From Fennellomyces sp. T-0311 (taxonomy: Eukaryota > Mucoromycota > Mucoromycetes > Mucorales > Lichtheimiaceae), in contig JALLLT010000014.1 in the NCBI GenBank assembly GCA_025266875.1, positions 806,001 through 870,000 of the forward strand: a stretch of 64,000 nucleotides of DNA, given 5' to 3'. How positions within the stretch are numbered: position 1 is the first letter of the stretch; the number at the start of each line of letters is the position of its first letter. Below the pieces are notes generated by a model. It was not told where the DNA came from. It did not search any database and saw nothing but the letters and a program-made list of their open reading frames with translations. Positions 35,801-47,486 of this stretch are shown piece after piece. The translations under genes were made by a program, and so were the position numbers.

Positions 35801-37019
35801 CCGTACATGGTAGAAATTAATGAAGCGTCAGGACCCGGGAGAATGCTTTGATTAAAAATGGTATAGTGGGATAAAAGAGTATCTGATTAGTAAAGACATA
35901 TGCTTTTTACATCATCTACATCTCAGCAACAGCAGTGTGTCTGATAAACAGTAGTAAAGGCCAAACAAATGCAAAGTTTCATATTGACCGAAATGTATAC
36001 GCTAACGACTCGATCCAATAGTAATATTTTATAGTCACTTTAAGTAGTAAGTTGCTAGCGTGCCGGTCGGAGAGGATGATCCGCTTTCCATGAGTGTTTG
36101 ATACTTGCAGTTATTATTGACAAAAGATCTGGTAGGCTCGTTGTCTACTATTTCACACAACCACCTCACCTTCTCTTTTGTAAGGTTAGCCAAGCCAAAA
36201 AATATTGAAACGTGTAGATACAAAGCATTCTTTGGCTTTGTCTCCTTATTCTCAATTTCTTGTATCGATCTTCAATGGTGCCATCATAAAAAATGTGTCC
36301 CTCCCCCCTGTTTGAGAAACATTTGTTGAAAACAAATATGCGAGATTTTCAGACAAGTTTATAGCGTAATCTGAAACCATTTGGATGATCCATCTTGCTT
36401 ATTATAACTGTGTAAATCATCTGTCGAACATGCATTTAGCAACAATAAAGCATTTCCACGTGGAGATACTCTGAAGTGATGATTATCCACTTGCAGAAAA
36501 AATGGCAAAGAGTTCAAGTAATCTCTCACTACAATACTTTCAGTAACGATCGATGGCGACTCTCTCAGTAGGGGATAATATATGCTTTGTTCCCGGTAGG
36601 TTTCTTTTTTCTTCAGGAGAATTGAAAGGGGAGAGAGCCCAATAATACATATTTTGGGTCTCAGATGAATAAAAAGAAAAAAAGTTGTTAACCTCCCCAT
36701 TTTACTCCTGCAGTTGTTCCTATCAATTTTGTATCGGCGATGTGTCAATAAGTTGATCCCCTATGAAGCACCACGTTGTTCATATATGTATGTCGAGACA
36801 CATTGAAGCAATTTTTTTTCACGGAGAGCCGGGGGCTCAGCTGTGCGCGCAATAAGTTTATTTTTGTGTGTGTGTGTGTGTGTGTGTATGTACTAGCAGT
36901 AAGTAAAGGAGTAGCGGAGAGAGAAAGGGGTTATGCGCAAAAAGTAAAATGTACAGTATGATACAAAGTAGTAAGATGTAAAAGTTTAGAGTCGTGTGTA
37001 GTAAAAAAGAAAAGGGTAT
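32876..37019. other. 4.1 kb intergenic region, no gene seen
   Basis: Several small open frames occur but none has conserved motifs or a clear start and intron pattern. The stretch holds homopolymer runs and a (TG)n tract near 36865. It likely includes promoter DNA of the F-box gene and 3' flank of the 549-residue gene. Confidence 0.5.
36865..36888 (+). repeat. (TG)n microsatellite
   Basis: About 11 to 12 TG dinucleotides in a row downstream of the minus-strand gene ending at 37020. Confidence 0.9.
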
Positions 37020-38669
37020 TTAGTCATCGTACAAGCTGCCACTTGCATATCGATGATGGTCGTAATATTTTGATGTTGGGCGATTGTGGTAGTAGAGGTG
37101 GTCTGATGGATAGTCCAGAATACCTGCTACTTTCAGTGGTCGTATACTGCTGCTTCTTGGTGAATGATCCACGGATAGTGCGGGAGTTTGTTGCAGGGGC
37201 TTCACCATATGCTGATGGAATGTAGGACCACTGGTATGATAATAAGAAACCGGGCGTGATCGTGGTTGTTCGGGTGAATAGTAATGTGAAGCTGGTCGTG
37301 ATGATGGTGGAATGTATGCAACGTCTTCAGTAAAGACCTGCGATTGGCGGCGGTATTGGCGGGGAAGCACGATGGGATCGACGGGTTGCTCTTGCTCACC
37401 GCCCATGAGATACAGGGCCTCAGTAAGCTCACGCAACTGGTTATCGCTGCTCTTTTGCATAGCAACCAATGATCGCGCATCAGTATTGAGATCTTGCGGG
37501 ATGGCAGCCCATAACTTTTGGTTGATGGCGATGGTTTCGGCAATGACAGCAGACATGGACTTGAGAAGGGGGTTTGGACGCGGGTATAACGGAAGTTGAT
37601 GCTTTTGCTCAAAGATGGCGTAGGCATCCTGCAGTCGTTTTTGATGCACACTGGTCCGTGGTGATGAGGATGTGGATGATGCGGCGTTGCTGAGGGGTGA
37701 GGATGGAGTATGAATCGATGCAGGGTGGTCGAAAACCGATGGGGCCGTGGTTGTTGTGGTTGTGCTGCTGCTGTTGCTGCCATTGTCATCAACGTGACCA
37801 TTCACTTCGAGTTTCTGGAGACGCGACTTGATATCGACCAATTCCTTCCAGAAACCCGGGTTTGGCTTTTGACTGCTGTTCTCGTCGACGTACGTGTTGT
37901 TCTTGACATCCTTCACAGCAGGCATACTTTGTCGTCGTTGGCGACGCGCTCGCGTCTTGGATTTAGTGCTCAACAAATCGTCATCATCGTCTTCCGGAAA
38001 CAAGGTGACGCGGTCGATGGGTGGTGGTGGGGGAGCCTTATCCTCATCAAGCAATGCAGCCAACAACCTTCGGTTGAGGTCGGCCAATTTTTCATCCCCG
38101 GATGTGGTAGGACTCTTGCAGCACTCCTTTGTCCTTCGGACTCGGACAACATCTGTTCTGACACTGGTGCTTCTCGGGCGGTTCATCAAACGTTGCGTTG
38201 TTGTTGTTGTTGTTGTTGCTGTTGCAGCGGTATTGGTGGTGGTTGCTGCGCGGTGGTGATTCGGTTCCGGCTCATTCGAAACAGGAGACAAACGAGGCAA
38301 TTTGGTGGACAATTTTTTGGCGGAGGGTCGTTTACTGTCATTCGTGTCACCGGTTGATTTTTTTATGGGATGATCCTCAGGGTTTGTTGTCCGGTTGACT
38401 TGCTTTGCCCGTGCAGAAGCCGTAAGCGCTGCGATGGACGAACGGCGGTTGGTTCGCTTCCGGGACAGGCTGGACGGAGGCGAGGACGACTGTGGCGACG
38501 AGGATGCAGGGGACGAGGTCTGTTGCTGTTGTTGCTGTTGCACTCTGCCGCGCAATAAAGCCAATTTCTGGCGCAGATGCATGGTTTCTTCATCTGGCGG
38601 CTGGTGGGAAGCGGTGGAGAAGCGTCGATGGTGGGCAGTAGCGACGGAAGAGGCTCGTCGGGTGCTCAT
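37020..38669 (-). CDS. low-complexity protein of 549 residues, unknown function
   Basis: A single uninterrupted frame from the ATG at 38669. The N terminus is Ser/Arg-rich, followed by polyglutamine (about residues 44-50), polythreonine and poly-Asp tracts (CAG/CAA and ACA-type trinucleotide runs). A more ordered stretch near residues 345-425 (RLQDAYAIFEQKHQLPLYPRPNPLLKSM... and LRELTEALYLMGG) could form helices; the tail is Tyr/Pro/His-rich. I do not recognise a domain. The short ordered part with basic flanks suggests a scaffold or regulatory protein, but this is guesswork. Length and frame integrity amid repeats support a real gene. Confidence 0.75.
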   Translation of the reverse strand: MSTRRASSVATAHHRRFSTASHQPPDEETMHLRQKLALLRGRVQQQQQQQTSSPASSSPQSSSPPSSLSRKRTNRRSSIAALTASARAKQVNRTTNPEDHPIKKSTGDTNDSKRPSAKKLSTKLPRLSPVSNEPEPNHHRAATTTNTAATATTTTTTTQRLMNRPRSTSVRTDVVRVRRTKECCKSPTTSGDEKLADLNRRLLAALLDEDKAPPPPPIDRVTLFPEDDDDDLLSTKSKTRARRQRRQSMPAVKDVKNNTYVDENSSQKPNPGFWKELVDIKSRLQKLEVNGHVDDNGSNSSSTTTTTTAPSVFDHPASIHTPSSPLSNAASSTSSSPRTSVHQKRLQDAYAIFEQKHQLPLYPRPNPLLKSMSAVIAETIAINQKLWAAIPQDLNTDARSLVAMQKSSDNQLRELTEALYLMGGEQEQPVDPIVLPRQYRRQSQVFTEDVAYIPPSSRPASHYYSPEQPRSRPVSYYHTSGPTFHQHMVKPLQQTPALSVDHSPRSSSIRPLKVAGILDYPSDHLYYHNRPTSKYYDHHRYASGSLYDD

Positions 38670-39432
38670 GTTGGGAGGAGTGCGAGTGGCAAAAAAGAGT
38701 TGGAAAGGGGAAGTTATGAACGAAAGGAAAGAAAAGAAAAAGGGAAAAAAAGGTGAACCCTAAGAGATATATATATAGAACGGGGGTTGCCACAACAACC
38801 TGGTTTCCATAAATGATCGCTCGCAGATAACAGAAGCAAAGGACGTTTCCCTTTGCCTCCTGATTTGCCCGTTTTGCTTTATAGGTCGTCACCATATCAA
38901 TTCCAATATTGACCCGCCGAACAATGCACGACCGCACTCCCCTCCCTCCAACAAGGTGCGCCCGGTTGCTGGCTGAGCCGCATACTGTCGATCACAATCC
39001 ATGTTCTTTTGGGTAATTGGCACCGTGCAACCCTTTTAAATTGCTCATATGTCACACAGTGCATGGTAGCCCTAATTTTATTGCCGTCCCACCCTTCTTA
39101 TATTACATTAATCCTTTTCGCTTCCTTCCAGACGTCACCGCCAAACCTATCTTGACACTCGCCGGTCGAGAACCCAATCGCCGTCCCGCCCTCTTAACTT
39201 GTGTGTGTGCCCTGAACCCCATTTATGCTTCGACATGCACCGTGCTTGCCTGTGCGGCTGCTGCCACTCTTTCCGACTCGGATGCTTCGTGGTGGCAATT
39301 TTATATGAAAAGAGGAAAACCTTGACTGTAATGACACAAATATGCTTCGATGAAAAAAAAGGGGAGCGAGGGAGGTGTGGGGGGATGTGCTTTTGTTATC
39401 CGTGATGCGCAAGTCTAGCTTGTTCGAAGACA
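38670..39432. other. intergenic between two minus-strand genes
   Basis: Holds a purine-rich leader and TATATATATA near 38765-38778 that may be the TATA region of the 549-residue gene. No gene seen. Confidence 0.5.
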
Positions 39433-40174
39433 CTAGTGGGATCCATTCTTCGGCCCAACAAAAGGATCCATACGCGACCGTTTGCGCTTGGCACCGTCTC
39501 CTTCCTGCAATTGGCCTTGCTCTTCCAAGTCACCCGTGTGTTCCTTTCGCAGCGTTCGCTTCTTGCTTGGCTCTCCTTCTAAAAAAGTAGCTTCAGCAAG
39601 GGCTATTAAAATGCATTAAATAGAGTTTCGGTACCTTTGACCGGCTCCTCCTCGCCAGCCAATGCTGATTTGATAAATCGACCCGCAGCGTCTTTATCCA
39701 ACTGCATCGATGCTAAAAAAAAGGTTAATTTCCTGCTCCCACTGCACTGCCATCCAACTCACGTTTCGGCCCTCGTCCCTCGGCTTTCTTAATCTTTTCG
39801 ATATATTGCTTCACCCGTTGCTGTGTAACCCCCACTTTGGTTATTGTTTTCATAAAAAAAATTAACCACGGAGCTTACCAGTTCATTCGTAACTTCATGA
39901 TCGAGCGGATTCGTGCCCTGTGTCCGTAAGTAAACTATCGATCCACGTCAGCTTCCTGCATGTCCCGCACGGTTGACGACGTACTGTAGTAGAGTGTGTT
40001 GAGCGTAAAGGAGAGCAGGACTTCGAATTGAGCCTTTTCGTTGACTGGTAATTTGCCGTAGGTTTCACTTAATGGACCCGCCAGAATGGGATCCAAATGC
40101 TTTTGAACGAGATCGATTCTCGATTTAAGTGCTTTGACAGCTTTTTTTGCGATCGCTTCCTGTTCTGGATCCAT
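39433..40174 (-). CDS. LRP1: C1D/Rrp47-like exosome cofactor
   Basis: Five exons give 175 residues. The C1D/Rrp47 family binds Rrp6 and structured RNA, and assists the nuclear exosome in 3' processing of rRNA, snoRNA and snRNA. Seen: the Sas10/C1D helical domain (residues about 10-110) with HLDPIL, LPVNEKAQFEVLLSFTLNTLYY, IYLRTQGTNPLDHEVTNEL, RVKQYIEKIKK and then DKDAAGRFIKSAL, followed by a basic tail (KKRTLRKE, GAKRKRSRMDP). The intron at 39935-39984 is needed: without it the frame runs to a stop and the conserved YLRTQG block is lost. The ATG at 40174 starts MDPEQE. It is head-to-tail with the gene at 37020. Confidence 0.92.
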
Positions 40175-41869
40175 TGCACGAGTAAAAGCGTTTCTGCAAA
40201 AAAAAGATCAAGAGGAATTTTCTTCGGAGTTGGCCATTGGCACCTTTGGTTGCTGCGTTTGCATAGAACCAGAGCGTGCTCGCTACAGTAAGCAGGATCC
40301 TGTCGAACGCTGAAAACGTGCCAACCGCAATACACTGGCACAGCTGACGGGTTTAAGCTGCCTAGTTTACACATCCAACAGGTTTTTTTTTATGCTTGCA
40401 CGTTTTCGTTCTTGGCAAGCCTCACTTTTCAGCTCGGACACAACGGTATCCTCAAAATGTCAATCATGCATGGGCTATGGCGTCGATATATTTGTCAGCA
40501 ACGTTTGCAATAAGCATGTTTCCATGGAGAAGTATAGTATTTCCTAGCATGCACTTTGTATTTGGAGTGGTGTGACATTCATAAGGTTACTTTAAAAAAG
40601 TGAATCTTTAATATAAAATGGAGTAACGTTAAATGCCCCGGAGGAATATGCCCTTTTTACTTTTTCTTATCAATATACGTCAGATCAGCCTTTTCTCGCT
40701 ATGGGATTTACGACAATAATGATGTCATATCTACCGTTGCCAGGAGTGAGTAATCAAGATCTTTTGGTGCAAGACGTAACCACGCAACTTTTAAGACATA
40801 CTATAAATAAATGATACTAAGCTACTCTGGTGGACACGTTGAGTGTGTAACCGTTTCTAATGCGGGATCCTGCCACAGTTGTGTCTTCAAATGCTAGTCC
40901 AAATGTTGCTTTCGCCAATACACTTATTGCTGTATAATAAAGAGCGCGCGCTTTCTCTTTAACTATCGCCGGAATTATAGTTTATGAATGATCAGCAGCT
41001 CAAAGGCCCTCGTCGGTCTGCCGAGTATCGACTAGAGAGTCATAAGATAAGCCCCTGTATCTGCCCATCGGCAAGGAGTATCTCGGATTGCTTCATCTCG
41101 TGACGCAAGTAGCGTAGCACTCTTCCCTGAGCAACAAAGGATCGTTTCTTTGCTTTGTTCAGGTGCAGGCACCCTTGATAAGCGTGCGCATAGTTTTAAT
41201 TTGAGAATGATGGGGCATGTGGTATCATGGGTACGAACGTTGACTTTCTAATCATTTAATAACTATCTGCATCGCATAAATGGCCAAAGAAAAAAAAAGC
41301 TTGCTCGTAGAAAAAGTATGCGTTGTCCCTTGTCATGCAACATAAGTTATGAAATCATAGGTTATCTGATTGAGAAGAAACAATTGTTGCAAACAGTATT
41401 ATGTATACCAGAAGATCTTCCTTTCGCTTACGACGCGACACCTTGATTAGTATGCATGGATAAGCAGCGAGTATCCTTCATCAAGCAGCGTTGGCTACGG
41501 ATAACTTCTTTTTTTTTCATAAAAATAATAGTCATGAGAACTGACGTATACGCACACTATCAATCGTCAATGTAGGGAGTGGGGGCTCTCCAGGTCAACT
41601 GACTATTGGCATAGTTTGAATTCATTATGAAAGACATAGGTAGAACGATGCTTCAAGGCACCATGACATATTTAATTAGTTCACTTCGAAACAGACGACC
41701 GAAACGGGGGCGATCTAGACCTGTCAGTGAACTAGAGTAGCCATGAGTAGTGTTTCCACCATGAAGAGAGCGAGAGAATGAGGTTCAGATCGTCACACAG
41801 CGCCAGTGCGTGAGCTCAATTTCGTTAAATATGCAAGCGAAGGAGTTTTTCTCTCTTTATCCATGAACA
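40175..41869. other. 1.7 kb divergent intergenic region, no gene seen
   Basis: Separates C1D (minus) from the TPX2-like gene (plus). Pyrimidine- and A-rich runs before each start. No supported gene or RNA. Confidence 0.5.
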
Positions 41870-44155
41870 ATGACAACATTAGACGACGATAGTGTGTCCT
41901 GGGAGATTGATGCACCAAAGCTTTTTGATTTCGAAAATCCAGAACAATTTGACCATCATGGGTTCCTTGAATGGTTCCAGGGTAAAATTCTCCTATTGTT
42001 GTTTAGTTATACAATGGTTGACCTGAAAATCAAACGTATAAAGCAGATTCAAGCTCGGAATCATCGCAGACACGCAACAATAGACGATTACGTGCTCGAC
42101 AACCACATGTAGAACCATCCTCCGCACAGTCCAGACGACCTCCAATATTATCGAGACCAGTCCTAGCGTCAAGACCACTTCCGGCACCGTCAAGACCGAT
42201 TCAAGTGCGATCCACACCAACCACAGCAGCACCCGTACGCGTAGGACGAGATATTATAGCTGCGCTTGCATCTACGCAAAAACAACATCGTCCTCAAGTG
42301 CAGAATGTCGAACAAAGGGAACCAAGACGATTCGCACAACCAACGACTGCATCGTTGAACAAAGCGCGACCGACAGGAAAGCGCGACGTGGCTGCCGAAA
42401 TCAAGCGAATTACGAGCCGGTTCGCCAAAAAGCCACAGGATCAAACGTCAATATCTTCGTCAGCTACCATTGAACAGTCGATTAACAAGAAAGGCAAGGA
42501 GGTGGATCTAGGCAGTTCGTACGATAGCAACAAGGAAAATATGCCGCTCAACCTATCTGCTATACCGTATCGCGCAAGACCAACTCCAAAGCAACCCCAA
42601 TATTCATGGTTGTCGTCTGATAAGGAAGAACGTCTGGAACGTCAGGAGATGGGTGCAAAGACGACAAATGTGGAAGAGGATCGTGTATCCGATCAAGAGA
42701 ATATAATGGACCATGTTTCGCATCGGGAGGATATAGTGAACCATGTATCGCATCGAGAGGATATAGTGGATCATGTACCGGATCGAGAGGACACTGCGGA
42801 CCATGTTTCGCATCGAGAGGATATAGTGGATCATGTACCGGATCGAGAAGACACTGCGGACCATGTTTCGCATCGAGAGGATATAGTGGACCATGTTTCG
42901 CATCAAGAGGATACACTGGATGAGGTATCGCACCAGGAGAGTACGGGGAATCGAGAGCGGCAGTCTCAACATGAAGAAGCCGACGACATTGAATTGGATA
43001 ACGATATACTTCATCGAATCGACTCGGCCAGACCACGCAGTCTAGCACAAGAACTTGCTTCCCAAAGGGAATCCATTCATAAATCGACTGCGGATGATCG
43101 CCCATCCGTTCATGCACCAGTTACAAACCTCAGTCCTAGTCGACAATCCAAAGTTTCCCAACAAGAGCAGTCTCTTACCAACACGACCATCCAAGTGGGT
43201 CGAGAACGAATGCGACAATGGCTGGACGACCAAACCACCAGTGTAAATTTGGCGGGTACGAATACCAGAAGCACGTCGTTGGCGGCACGTAGTCCCGAAA
43301 AGCCTCGTTCAGAACAAGTCAAAACACCATCCATCCACGTCTCAGATAGCCCCGGATTACCAGATTTTACCGCAACTTCCAGTAGCTACGATGTACTGAT
43401 TGAAAGAATGAATAACATTCGATCACAGCTGCTTCAAGTGGTCAACACTTCCTCTATCAACCATACGGAATCCACCATGGTCCGCAACAAGCAGCACTTG
43501 GAAGTGCCTATCGTAGAAAAAGAACCCTCGGGTCATCTGTCGGCAACGGATGCAGCTATTGATCAACGCATTGCTCGAGCACGCCGCGTGATTGAAGAGT
43601 CAAGACGAGGCAGCAAAAAGTGGTTTGTCAGGGATCCAAATATGCCTGTTCCTCCGATTATGGCACCTATGGGCACAAAACGAAAGGCTCTTGCCGAGGA
43701 AAATGTACGGCCAAAAAAGATTACAAAGTCATTGAGTGATCTCTCCGCCGAGCTGCACGTAAGTCTATATATACGAGTGCTGAATTAAAATCAACTCATA
43801 CCGAAATGTACGGTTGCTAGAATACCTTATCCCGGCGGGAAAGTGTGGATCCAGGCTTGTCAGCAGTGGAGCGTATCGAGAGACTCAAGCAGTCAGCATC
43901 ACGCCGAAGCTCTAGGGTATGTATGACCGCCATCTAGAATCCGGCTTGGCGTTGCTAACCTCTCGTCTGTTATTGTCGCACAGGTATCCAGTACCAAATC
44001 GGTGTATCTTCCTATTGCACCAACCATACCAAAAAGTCCTGCGTTCGCCACAGACACGCGATCAAGACTATCCATGTGAGTTTGCTATATATATATTTCA
44101 TGTTCTAGTATGACTCATCAATTATCGGTATTGTAGACGTGAACGTTACAACTAA
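41870..44155 (+). CDS. TPX2-like protein with N-terminal Aurora-binding signature
   Basis: Five exons (41870-41981, 42044-43758, 43821-43916, 43984-44075, 44137-44155) join to 677 residues. The start has SWEIDAPKLFDF and ends exon 1 with GFLEWFQ, which resembles the N-terminal block of TPX2 in plants and animals (aromatic-acidic DAPxxFDF then WF) that docks on Aurora A. The rest is basic, Ser-rich and disordered, with SRFAKKP and KKGKEV-type stretches, KEN-box-like sequence (NKENMP at about residue 212) and a tandem repeat. TPX2 activates Aurora and nucleates spindle microtubules. No C-terminal TPX2 domain is seen, so it may be a reduced relative. The last exon is chosen because the alternative first acceptor would leave a 33-base intron. 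Confidence 0.7.
42685..42954 (+). repeat. nine-unit 30-bp coding tandem repeat
   Basis: Nine units of ten residues with the form V-S/P-H/D-R/Q-E-D-x-x-D-H lie in the TPX2-like gene. Units VSHREDIVDH and VPDREDTADH alternate, so a 60-bp pair seems to have multiplied recently. The same region reads open on the opposite strand as an artefact. Confidence 0.9.
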
Positions 44156-45534
44156 TTTTCAGCTACTCCATGCGATCCTTTCCTTATCAATAATCTCGCC
44201 CATCGGTCGGGCCGTATATACCCACTGTCATTGTTTGCAGTAAAAAAGTCTCAACCGCACGGTTATCAACACTATATCTATAACGAACCGTTACATTTTC
44301 CTAGTGCGTGTTCAGTACGAGTGGGATACAAATGATACTGTAGAGACCCTGCGTGCATACACATATCAGGAGAGGTACTAACGCAGATCATTGAGAGGCA
44401 TCCATTTCTATATATCACAGTGAATATCACGCACCAGAGAAAATAATGGAATATGCAAATACTCCTTGGGTGATCCAAGTCTGGGGCTCGACAATTCGGA
44501 TAGACAGTTTATTGCGCCCCTTGCAAATGTTAATATTTATCGTACACAAAGGAAGAGTTGCTGAAACATTTGAGTTACAAGGTAGAAGCGTCAGTCAAAG
44601 ATGCATAACTAACGAAAACGCGTGTGTTTGTCATACGGAGCTGCGAGTTGGCGTTATGTTGATGGCTGATCCTTTATTAAACTAATCACCGGACAGTTCG
44701 CGCTTTTATTTGCCATCTTCCCTTGATCTCAGTTTCTTTAGAGAAATGCAACGACAAGACATTGGCTTCGTTGGACAAAGCCGTTCAAAGAGTAAAACAT
44801 TGGTTACTTTACCATAACTGTACAATACGCAAAATGGTGTGGTGCAGACTATCTTTCTACACAAGTCCAAGTTTTGAGATGTTGCATTTTTGTTTACATT
44901 CCTTTGACGGAGGGCAGACAGTGGTATACAATCAAGCAAACGGGTGTGAAAAATATTTAAATAGCTTTTAGGTTTTAGAGATGCAATTCACAGGAGAAGG
45001 GCGGTACCATATTGGGCGAAGTCGTGTAAGGGGTTGCACATGATAAATCGTGACCTGTCAGTGCGCATATAATTGGTGATGATGATTGAGTGTGTGGATC
45101 ATTTATGCTAGTGGAGATGATTTCTGGGTAACAAGCGTGGTTAAAAAATACTTTTGAGAGCCGCAACTCTGAACCAGGAGTTTTACCCATATTACCCAGG
45201 TTTTGCAGAAATAAAATTTCTACCTAGGTCACACACCTCCTTATACTCTCTCATATTGCCCAGGAGGCTATAGTGAGTTTTCTCGTCAAAGACATACAGC
45301 TCACTACTGTTACGCAGGGTCCGGATATAAGCGGATTTTGATAATCCACCGCTTCCTCAATTTGGAAACATAATAGTACTTTACACATCTGAATAATGAA
45401 TTCAGATTTTAGGAAAAAGCGATAATAATTTGACAAGCAAAGGTTACTTATTAATGATTACAAAAGCGATCCTTAGTCCATAATGCACGTCTATCTCAGT
45501 GAAGCATCTCCGTTGATCCATCCTCAGTGACGTT
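44156..45534. other. intergenic between convergent genes, no gene seen
   Basis: Tail-to-tail spacer. Contains a short repeat at 45467-45493 that matches 18163-18189. Confidence 0.5.
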
Positions 45535-45941
45535 CTACGAACACCATCTATTGCCGTTGCCGCCGTAGGATACCACGGCTAAATTTCGTACTTGATCAGA
45601 TCCTGTAGATGAAAAAACCAATGCAAGTACTTACGGCGGCTTTGGTGGAGGAATGCGACACGCAAACGCACTGGATCCTACATTGTGATACTGATTTGGC
45701 CAGACAAAGAAAATTTTGTAAGTAAACCAAGTTGATACGTAGTTAAACTTCTTACGTAGAAAAAATCGTCTAGCAAATCCCATGAATCGTTATCGTTGAA
45801 TTCTAACTTTTCAGTCAAGGTACTTGGACCAGTACCAAAGAAGTCCTGTACGTCTGATTCTTTGATGTGAACCCACTCGTTTGCGGAAAAGGAGGTGGAT
45901 AGGGAAAACCGTTCCAGAGTGCGAGTGATGAGAGCGAGCAT
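45535..45941 (-). CDS. 98-residue protein of unknown family
   Basis: Three exons (45756-45941, 45635-45677, 45535-45602) with clean GTAAG donors and TAG or CAG acceptors join to 98 residues. The first 62 residues include HIKESDVQDFFGTGPSTLTEKLEFND and an acidic DSWDLLDDFFY; the tail is basic and ends NRWCS. I do not recognise a domain; the DSWDLLDDF part resembles a short acidic binding motif rather than a fold. The frame closes across all junctions, which supports a real gene, but the small exons mean an artefact is possible. Confidence 0.5.
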
Positions 45942-47486
45942 TTTCTGTGTATGAAAGAAAAAGTGTAAACGGTATCGCTTTCCAGAACCGCCGTAGTTTA
46001 TATATCGAACAGAAAACTGATTAATAGGGATATACGTAATTCATGGAATACGAGTTACGTGATGAGCAGCAGGTCATCTACCGACAAACCTGTTTGGATT
46101 TCTTGACGCGCTAGTAACAGATCAAGGAGCATATAGGATTCCATAGCATACCTCTGACTTACATGTTTGCACTACTTGGTGATTATTAATTCATCATGGT
46201 CTGTTAACTGAACTTGAGAGTGCTATATCTCGAGTCGCATTCAAAAATATCTTAATTTGGTTACACAGTTCGCTTTACTTTAAATGACGTCGATTCCGAT
46301 CAAAGTCTTACAAAAGTATTGTTTAAAATCAAATGAGAAACAGCATTTGGCAAATTTATGTATGAAACTTATTGGTCTCATATCAAATGAAAAAAAGTAG
46401 TTACTGAAAAGCCATGGCCAACTTGATAGTATGTCTGCCGCCCTGCTTCCCGAATACAAAAGGCGGAGACTTTTATCAGCTTACCAGCATCGAGGAAAAT
46501 TGGCTTGGACAAGCAACAAAAAGGACAGCCACCATAAACTGAATAACAGAATGAGATAATATCTGAAAAGGAAGTAACTACTCATCGCCGTCAAAGACGT
46601 AGTATTTGCTCGCTTGTACATGGCTTTCGGACAAGATCATTGATGGTAGCTCAGATGTACACGACTCGGTGTAGCTGGGATACCCTAAAGAATATATGAA
46701 CATGTCCTGCGTCGCTGGCAATGTAAAGCTACTTATATAGTTACGTATCAGATCTCTCCTGTCCGGCTTAAGGATTTTGATAACTTCCTGTTGCTATGCA
46801 TATCAGGCGAAGGCCCGGATTTCTATGTTTGGTTTTGAAGGTATTGGGAGAAATATCTCTCCTAAAATAAGTACAGTGTAGTAGTCGAATGTTCACACAG
46901 TTCGAAATATCCATACCAATTGTACCTTTGCAGCGATTGTCTGCTTCAATGAGCTATTAATCTCAGACACGCGCCAGTCGTTGAACTGTTTGGATGTTCA
47001 ATTTTTATGGATAGTACCAATCCAGGATGGAGAGCTTAAATGATACTTTCAGTATACACTTCCTGGGGGGGGGGTTTAGAAACAGGATGGTTTGATTGAG
47101 ACGAAAGTTGGTATGCGCGGGAACGGAAAAGCGATAGATGAATCAACTGATGCATAGTGGAAAGGGGTCGAGTGATAGCTGAGTTTCTTCAGCAGGATAA
47201 GCGCGCCAAGTAAAAATTGATTAATACTTAGGTCTCTCAGCACTATATATCAAGTCATGTCTAAGGTTCATCCATCGTCGAATTGGAATTGTGCGGCTGG
47301 GATTTATATTATTTCATTAATAAATGTTCTGAAGTCATCCAGTACCTTTTCCTTTCCCATCCCGTTTGCATCTTTGTGTAAAATTCATTGTCATCTTCAT
47401 TATCTAGTGGCAGCCCATCGACTTCAATTTCACTTTCTTCCTTTTTTTATTATAGTTTTTCTTCTCATTATATATTTCACTGGATC
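45942..47486. other. divergent intergenic region, no gene seen
   Basis: Holds short A- and G-runs (GGGGGGGGG near 47066) and a T-rich leader before the plus-strand gene. No supported gene. Confidence 0.5.

Noticed and set aside
37710..38357. 215-codon plus-strand frame opposite the 549-residue gene
   Set aside because: Cys/Val homopolymer pattern is the antisense of poly-Thr/Asn/Gln coding tracts.
42560..43117. 185-codon minus-strand frame with PLYPLDAKHGP repeats
   Set aside because: It is the reverse reading of the 30-bp tandem repeat inside the TPX2-like gene.
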